A stretch of 10,660 nt of DNA from contig JALEPE010000113.1 in NCBI GenBank assembly GCA_022766795.1, forward strand, positions 1-10,660, given 5' to 3'. The translations under genes and the position numbers were made by a program. Below are positions 7,017 through 10,660 of this stretch, piece by piece. Every line of letters starts with the position of its first letter. Position 1 is the stretch's first letter. The notes beneath the pieces were generated by a model that was not told the origin of the DNA, ran no database searches, and worked only from the letters and a program-made list of their open reading frames with translations. The DNA comes from Helicobacter sp. Lineage in GTDB: Bacteria > Campylobacterota > Campylobacteria > Campylobacterales > Helicobacteraceae.

Positions 7017-7043
7017 TCAAATTTTACCCATTTTTTACGATAT
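7017..7043 (+). promoter_or_regulatory. Candidate FliA (sigma-28) promoter
   Basis: CGATAT at 7038-7043 matches the CGATWT -10 element of Campylobacter/Helicobacter sigma-28 promoters. A TCAAAT at 7017-7022 lies roughly where the weak -35 would be, with a T-rich spacer. It is 34 bases before the ATG at 7078. An overlapping TATTAT at 7041-7046 could instead serve as a housekeeping -10, so the sigma factor is not certain. Confidence 0.45.
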
Positions 7044-7077
7044 TATTGCATAGCAAATTTCAAAAGGAGGAATTAAG

Positions 7078-8142
7078 ATGGCAGTTTCTTTTCAAAATAA
7101 TCTTTTTAACAATCTTTTTGGCACGAATGCGTTGAACAACCTCAAGCCTCAAATCAAACACGAGGAAAGGCAAAAAACTGATGAAAAGGCAGAAAACAGG
7201 GATAAAGTCGCCTCTACGGATAAAAGCAATCGCGATTCTACCGCAATGAACCCAATAGAATCGCTACAATCTAGCATTGCAAGTAAGCTTATGCAGGCTT
7301 TAACAAGCTTTAGCACACAAAGAATGGCAAACCAATCTAATCTCTCCCAAGTCTTTGAAAATATCGCAAATAAGGCAAATAGCGCAAACGACATTGTCCA
7401 AAAAACAAGAGAGGAAATGGGAATGGACAAGGTGGAATCCCAAGACAAACCCAAAGGCACAATGGGCGAAATGGTAAGTGGTTCTTTTGTCGCTTATGAG
7501 AGTATTACCTACTCGCTAAGTTATGATAGTGCAAGTGGGCAGTATTCCCATAGTTTATCGTATTCTGCGGGATTTGTGGCGAATTTCAATACCGCATTAA
7601 CAGACAAAAACGGCAATCAAATCACAACACAAAGCAAACTAGCACTCGGAGAAAACTTCACAAACCAAATCACAGGCGGACTAGAATCCCTCACGGAGGA
7701 TTTGAAAAAGCTTTTTGAAGGGCAAACTTTTGAAATTGACTTTGATGGAGATTTTAGCGACTTTGGCGAGGAATTGCAAAATAGCCTTAACGATATGCTA
7801 TTCTTGTTTGAAAGCAAGGACGATTCTATTTCTAAAGCCCTACAAAATCCGCAAAATAATGCTTTGACAAGCAACAAAGAATCACAGCTTAATTCTATGG
7901 CAGAAATCTTTGAGAGTCTTAAAAATGCCCTACAATCTAGCCTTGAAATGTTTGTGGGGATTCCTAAAAATGAGCAAACCCCTCCCGCCCTTGCAGATTG
8001 GATTAAAAACCAAAATAATCTAACTATCACCGCAACTTACGAGCAATACAATGCGCAGTGGGTAGGCAGACAGCTAGACAATTCTAGTTTATTCTTTGGT
8101 TCTTTGAATGCGATGAATGCTTCGTTTAAGTGGGAGGCGTAA
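7078..8142 (+). CDS. Cysteine-free protein of unknown function, possibly flagellum-co-regulated
   Basis: The ATG at 7078 follows a very strong ribosome binding site (AAAAGGAGG, 7062-7070). The 354-residue product is rich in Asn, Ser, Ala and Gln and contains no cysteine. It has no signal peptide and no membrane segment. Residues 1-20 (MAVSFQNNLFNNLFG) are followed by a charged, probably disordered stretch to about residue 55. Then come amphipathic helices, a strand-rich segment (ITYSLSYDSASGQYSHSLSY, about 143-162), an acidic stretch (FDGDFSDFGEELQNSL) and a final strand region (LTITATYEQYNAQWVG). Absence of cysteine and of a Sec signal is common in proteins exported through the flagellar apparatus, and a CGATAT box lies upstream. 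I do not recognise the family. It is separated from the glycan operon by 74 bases and has its own promoter, so it is probably functionally unrelated. Confidence 0.85.
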   Translation: MAVSFQNNLFNNLFGTNALNNLKPQIKHEERQKTDEKAENRDKVASTDKSNRDSTAMNPIESLQSSIASKLMQALTSFSTQRMANQSNLSQVFENIANKANSANDIVQKTREEMGMDKVESQDKPKGTMGEMVSGSFVAYESITYSLSYDSASGQYSHSLSYSAGFVANFNTALTDKNGNQITTQSKLALGENFTNQITGGLESLTEDLKKLFEGQTFEIDFDGDFSDFGEELQNSLNDMLFLFESKDDSISKALQNPQNNALTSNKESQLNSMAEIFESLKNALQSSLEMFVGIPKNEQTPPALADWIKNQNNLTITATYEQYNAQWVGRQLDNSSLFFGSLNAMNASFKWEA

Positions 8143-8153
8143 CTAAAAACTTA

Positions 8154-8180
8154 GAATCTTTGCCTTTTAAGGCTAGATTC
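8154..8180 (+). terminator. Possible hairpin after the cysteine-free protein gene
   Basis: GAATCT at 8154-8159 pairs with AGATTC at 8175-8180, and GCC with GGC around a TTTTAA loop. One side has a single bulged base. It begins 11 bases after the stop codon, but no T run follows (ACCCTCTT), so termination is only a possibility. Confidence 0.25.
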
Positions 8181-8309
8181 ACCCTCTTAAATGCCATATA
8201 ATATTTGCAGTCGCTTGTCTGCTTGCAATGGTAAATATTAAAAACTTAGAACGATTGATGAGAAGTTTTTATAGCAAAAGATGATTATTCTAGGGAGTTG
8301 GTTATAAAA

Positions 8310-8385
8310 TGGTGGCCACGACTGGACTTGAACCAGCGACCACTACCATGTCAAGGTAGTGCTCTACCAACTGAGCTACGCGACC
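8310..8385 (-). tRNA. tRNA-Val (GAC)
   Basis: Read on the minus strand, these 76 bases form a complete cloverleaf with an encoded CCA (8310-8312). The acceptor GGTCGCG pairs with CGTGGCC, allowing G-U pairs. GCTCAGTTGGTAGAGC is the D arm. CTACC TTGACAT GGTAG is the anticodon arm, with anticodon GAC at 8352-8350. CTGG TTCAAGT CCAG is the T arm. It is a lone tRNA gene, downstream of the cytochrome operon on the same strand and convergent with the gene ending at 8142. Confidence 0.97.
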
Positions 8386-8398
8386 AAATAAAAGGGAA

Positions 8399-8404
8399 AT
8401 TTTA
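8399..8404 (-). promoter_or_regulatory. Possible -10 box for tRNA-Val
   Basis: On the minus strand TAAAAT lies 13 bases before the first base of mature tRNA-Val, in a very AT-rich stretch. This spacing fits a promoter with a short processed leader. Other AT-rich hexamers nearby would serve equally well. Confidence 0.3.
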
Positions 8405-8431
8405 ATCAATTTTATTTTAAAAAATACTTAC

Positions 8432-8459
8432 TGCCACTTTTAAAATTCAAAAAGTGGCA
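8432..8459 (-). terminator. Perfect 10-bp hairpin after the cytochrome operon
   Basis: TGCCACTTTT (8432-8441) pairs perfectly with AAAAGTGGCA (8450-8459) around an 8-base loop, 13 bases past the cytochrome b stop. On the minus strand the T run (TATTTTTT) starts several bases after the stem, so it is a weak intrinsic terminator or a 3'-end-stabilising hairpin. It separates the operon from tRNA-Val. Confidence 0.45.
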
Positions 8460-8472
8460 TACCAATTCCAGC

Positions 8473-9600
8473 TTATAGACTCTCTTGGAGATTTCTTAAT
8501 TTTTTGTAATCCACCGCATTTTTGGCAAAGATTCCAGATTCTGCGTCTTTGTGGCAAGTTTGGCAGTTTGCCTTGCTTTTGATTGCCTCTGTTTTAAAAA
8601 TTTTTGGATTGAGTTTGCGGTGTGCAACCTCCCAATAAGGAGTTTGGCTTATCGCAATTTCTTTGGATTCCTTTTGTTGTGTAAATTTTGTATCCAACAC
8701 ATCGTTTGCGTATTTTTCTAAAAATACAGCAATCCTTGCGTGTGTTTCCTCCTCCAAACTCGCGTCATCGCCAAAATGATTTTCTAAATCACTCATCATA
8801 GAATCCCAAGCAGACTTTGGTAGCAAAAAGGGAGCATAGGCAATATGGCAACTCCCGCATTCTTGCTTATACTCTTCAAAGGCTATTTTGTTGGAATCTT
8901 GCGTGAAAAAATCCTGTGCAGAGGGGCGCAAAAGTATGTTTTTGGGATAAAGCAAATAAAGAAACAATGCAAATAAAAAGAGGAGAAAAAAGCTAAAAAT
9001 CACCTTTTGTATGAAATTCAAAGAGACGCTTTCGTCTTTTTGTGTCCGTTTATAGCCATTTATCATAGAATGGATTGCATCGCCTTTGTTCCAAAACTTG
9101 TCTATTAAGCTTCCGCAAATATGAATCATTACGATAAACAACAAGCAATTTGCAAAAAATTCGTGCAAATCATCACCCATATAAAAGTGGCTATATGTGA
9201 AAAATAATGGAGCAAAGATTCCACTATTTTGTTCTGCGCCATATTGTAAAAGTCCGCTCAAAACAACCAAGAATCCTAAAACAAAAATAAGGACAATCGC
9301 TACGCTTGAAGCAGGATTGTGTCCGACATAATGCCTTTTCTCTCCTAAAATAGAAGTTAGATACTCTAGGATTCCACGATAGTTAAAGTCCCAAAAGCGT
9401 GAATATTTCGTGCCGATAAACCCCCAAATGACGCGCAATATTACCCCTGCGCCAAACAAAACCCCACAAATAATATGCACGATAAAGAGTGCGTCCATAT
9501 CTGCGCTTAGGCAGGAGAGCGCGAAAGTGAGAATCAAAAAATAATGTAAAAAACGATTGACAGCAGTCCAAATATAGCTTTTAATCACGCCAGATTCCAT
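8473..9600 (-). CDS. Cytochrome b561-like membrane protein fused to a diheme cytochrome c domain
   Basis: This 375-residue protein has two parts. Residues 1 to about 220 carry roughly five hydrophobic helices (near 18-34, 38-61, 99-120, 148-167 and 198-218). Histidines H19, H42, H145 and H160 are placed as b-heme ligands in the cytochrome b561/Ni-hydrogenase cytochrome b style. The fifth helix leads into residues 235-375, a DHC-type diheme domain with CGSCH (248-252) and CQTCH (346-350) plus conserved histidines such as H327. That domain is clearly related to the whole protein encoded just upstream. It probably passes electrons between the quinone pool and periplasmic c-hemes. The ATG start overlaps the upstream gene by 20 bases; a GTG four codons later (9588) is an alternative start. 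It is the last gene of the operon. Confidence 0.85.
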   Translation of the reverse strand: MESGVIKSYIWTAVNRFLHYFLILTFALSCLSADMDALFIVHIICGVLFGAGVILRVIWGFIGTKYSRFWDFNYRGILEYLTSILGEKRHYVGHNPASSVAIVLIFVLGFLVVLSGLLQYGAEQNSGIFAPLFFTYSHFYMGDDLHEFFANCLLFIVMIHICGSLIDKFWNKGDAIHSMINGYKRTQKDESVSLNFIQKVIFSFFLLFLFALFLYLLYPKNILLRPSAQDFFTQDSNKIAFEEYKQECGSCHIAYAPFLLPKSAWDSMMSDLENHFGDDASLEEETHARIAVFLEKYANDVLDTKFTQQKESKEIAISQTPYWEVAHRKLNPKIFKTEAIKSKANCQTCHKDAESGIFAKNAVDYKKLRNLQESL

Positions 9601-10111
9601 AATTTGGGATATTTATCGTATCTCCACTATAAATGCCGTAGTCTGCTTTTGTATGACAAGCAGCACAACGCGCAATGCTTCCCACTTCTTTTTGTTGCAC
9701 CATCCATTCTTTTAATTTCCTATGCTTTTTCTGATGGTAGGGAATCTGTGAAATAGAGGTGTATAAAACTCCCGGCTGCATTGACTTTGTTAATTTTGCG
9801 CTGCGGCGGTATTGCATTGCTTTTTCGCTCGCATTGTCTAGCAAATATTGCGTAATTTGCACAATGTCCTCTTTGCTTTCTAAACTCGCGTCTGTGCCAT
9901 AATGTTGTGCTAAGTTATCCATTACCCATTGCCAAGATGCACTAGGGAGCAAACCGGGTTGATAGCCAAAATGGCAACTCGCGCACTCCTTTTTGTAAAG
10001 CGCATTATCCACCGCTTTTACCTCTGGACCTTTGCGCCCTCCCGCATAAGCTTGGATTCCAAAAACTGCACAAAGCAAAAGCACACTAGAAACCTTTAAC
10101 ATTCTTTTCAT
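9581..10111 (-). CDS. dhc: Periplasmic diheme cytochrome c (DHC family)
   Basis: The 176-residue precursor has a Sec signal peptide (KR, then a hydrophobic core, cleavage probably after AYA at residue 23). It has two CxxCH heme sites, CASCH (43-47) and CAACH (149-153). The segment CASCHFGYQPGLLPSASW and the histidines near 70 (QHYG) and 130 (KKHRKLK) fit the dihaem cytochrome c (DHC) family. The partner in the next gene has the parallel CGSCHIAYAPFLLPKSAW and AHRKLN, so the two are homologous along their length. DHC is known as an electron carrier for SHP. AAGGA precedes the ATG, and the gene begins 20 bases after the SHP-like gene ends. The end overlaps the cytochrome b gene. Confidence 0.87.
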   Translation of the reverse strand: MKRMLKVSSVLLLCAVFGIQAYAGGRKGPEVKAVDNALYKKECASCHFGYQPGLLPSASWQWVMDNLAQHYGTDASLESKEDIVQITQYLLDNASEKAMQYRRSAKLTKSMQPGVLYTSISQIPYHQKKHRKLKEWMVQQKEVGSIARCAACHTKADYGIYSGDTINIPNYGIWRD

Positions 10112-10131
10112 TCTTTTTCCTTAAACTTGGA

Positions 10132-10575
10132 TTATTGTAAAATTAAATAATAAAGCACATCGCCCTTTTCCTGTGCGCTTCCCTCACGCAAAAAGACATC
10201 TTTAAAATTGCGCTTAAGCCATTTCTTGACTTCCTTAACATCACTTAAACGCGCAGGATTCACGCTTGGGGCTAAAGGCTCTAGTGTTTTGTTGGTGAAA
10301 ACATTGGTTGCGGGGGTTTTTAAATCCACATTATGGCAGCTTTGGCAGGATAGCAAGGTGTCGTTTTTGCCCTTGTTTTTTGTGCTAAAAATCACTTCGC
10401 CTCTTTTGGCATCAAAGTCTTGGAAGTTTGGATTCTCCGCCTTTGCTTCACTCTTTAACTCCTCAATATAAGCTTGCATTTGGGGATTAAATCCACCTGC
10501 AAAGCCTACATTTCCAAGTAACAAGATTCCACAAGCACTCAAAGCTAGACTTTTAAAAACTCTTTTCTTTCTCAT
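10132..10575 (-). CDS. shp: Monoheme cytochrome c of the SHP (sphaeroides heme protein)/DUF1924 family
   Basis: The 147-residue precursor has a signal peptide (MRKKR, hydrophobic to about 24, ending GFAGG) and one heme site, CQSCH (77-81). RGEVIFST before it, PLAPSVNPARLSD (100-112) and VKKWLKRN (116-123) match SHP, the oxygen- and NO-binding cytochrome of Rhodobacter. In SHP an asparagine in the WLxRN segment serves as the unusual sixth heme ligand; here that is N123. The Rhodobacter protein has cysteines around this asparagine. In this protein the region reads KRNFKDVFLREG and has none. It is the first gene of the operon, with GGGAG five bases from the ATG. The gene order SHP, DHC, cytochrome b strongly supports the call. 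Probable role: small-ligand or oxygen reduction in the periplasm. Confidence 0.85.
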   Translation of the reverse strand: MRKKRVFKSLALSACGILLLGNVGFAGGFNPQMQAYIEELKSEAKAENPNFQDFDAKRGEVIFSTKNKGKNDTLLSCQSCHNVDLKTPATNVFTNKTLEPLAPSVNPARLSDVKEVKKWLKRNFKDVFLREGSAQEKGDVLYYLILQ

Positions 10576-10612
10576 TTTGTCTCCCTTAAATCAAGAAATA
10601 AGATTCAAAATG

Positions 10613-10618
10613 ATAATA
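10613..10618 (-). promoter_or_regulatory. Possible -10 box of the cytochrome operon
   Basis: TATTAT on the minus strand lies 37 bases before the SHP start and is preceded by a T6 run, as is usual in this group. The same place reads AATGATAAT on the + strand, which resembles half a Fur box. That would make iron control possible but is unproven. Confidence 0.35.
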
Positions 10619-10660
10619 AAAAAGTGTGAAGAAAATCTTAACAATTCAAAGAGAGATTCT

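Noticed and set aside
7149..8030. Antisense open frames of 103 and 137 codons opposite the 7078 gene
   Set aside because: They have no ribosome binding sites and a composition typical of antisense shadows, and they lie under a well-supported gene.
8144..8251. 13-bp direct repeat TAAAAACTTAGAA (8144 and 8239) and an AATATTT/AAATATT inverted pair between the 7078 gene and tRNA-Val
   Set aside because: Short AT-rich matches in an AT-rich gap, with no integrase, attachment-site structure or displaced tRNA end to suggest an integration site.

Overview
The window is AT-rich, with short intergenic gaps, long homopolymeric C and G tracts inside surface-glycan genes, and many AGATTCC/GGAATCT words. 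Together these point to a member of the Campylobacterota, most likely an enterohepatic (non-pylori) Helicobacter. This is inferred from style and gene families; no species marker is present.

Region 1 (1-7003, all + strand) is a surface-polysaccharide (capsule, LOS or O-antigen) biosynthesis locus. After the tail of an upstream gene (1-140), a TATAAT box precedes a glycosyltransferase-like gene (192-1429). Its start is cut off from its body by a C11 tract; one more C would restore it. About 440 bp of MITE-like nested inverted repeats follow (1430-1871). Next comes a tightly packed operon: a HAD phosphatase whose reading frame lacks a normal start codon (1872-2246), a nucleotidyltransferase-like/APH-type kinase fusion (2263-3798), a second nucleotidyltransferase (3795-4520), a Rossmann-TylF methyltransferase broken by a G10 tract (4517-5382; one more G would restore it), and a large glycosyltransferase-like protein (5393-7003). 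The phosphatase, kinase and nucleotidyltransferases look like a pathway for one activated building block. The methyltransferase and glycosyltransferases would decorate the glycan. Two genes of the locus are phase-OFF in this sequence.

Region 2 (7004-8142, + strand) holds one cysteine-free protein of unknown function. A candidate FliA (sigma-28) promoter stands in front of it, so it may be a flagellum-co-regulated or flagellum-exported protein.

Region 3 (8310-8385, - strand) is tRNA-Val(GAC).

Region 4 (8473-10575, - strand) is a three-gene cytochrome operon transcribed leftward: an SHP/DUF1924-type monoheme cytochrome c, a diheme cytochrome c (DHC), and a membrane cytochrome b561-like protein carrying its own C-terminal DHC domain. 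This matches the known SHP-DHC-cytochrome b association. It has two twists: the DHC module is duplicated by fusion, and the SHP lacks the extra cysteine pair near the presumed heme-ligand asparagine.

Across the window the 8-mer GATTCCAC occurs far more often than base composition predicts. It lies mostly on the + strand, whichever way the genes run.
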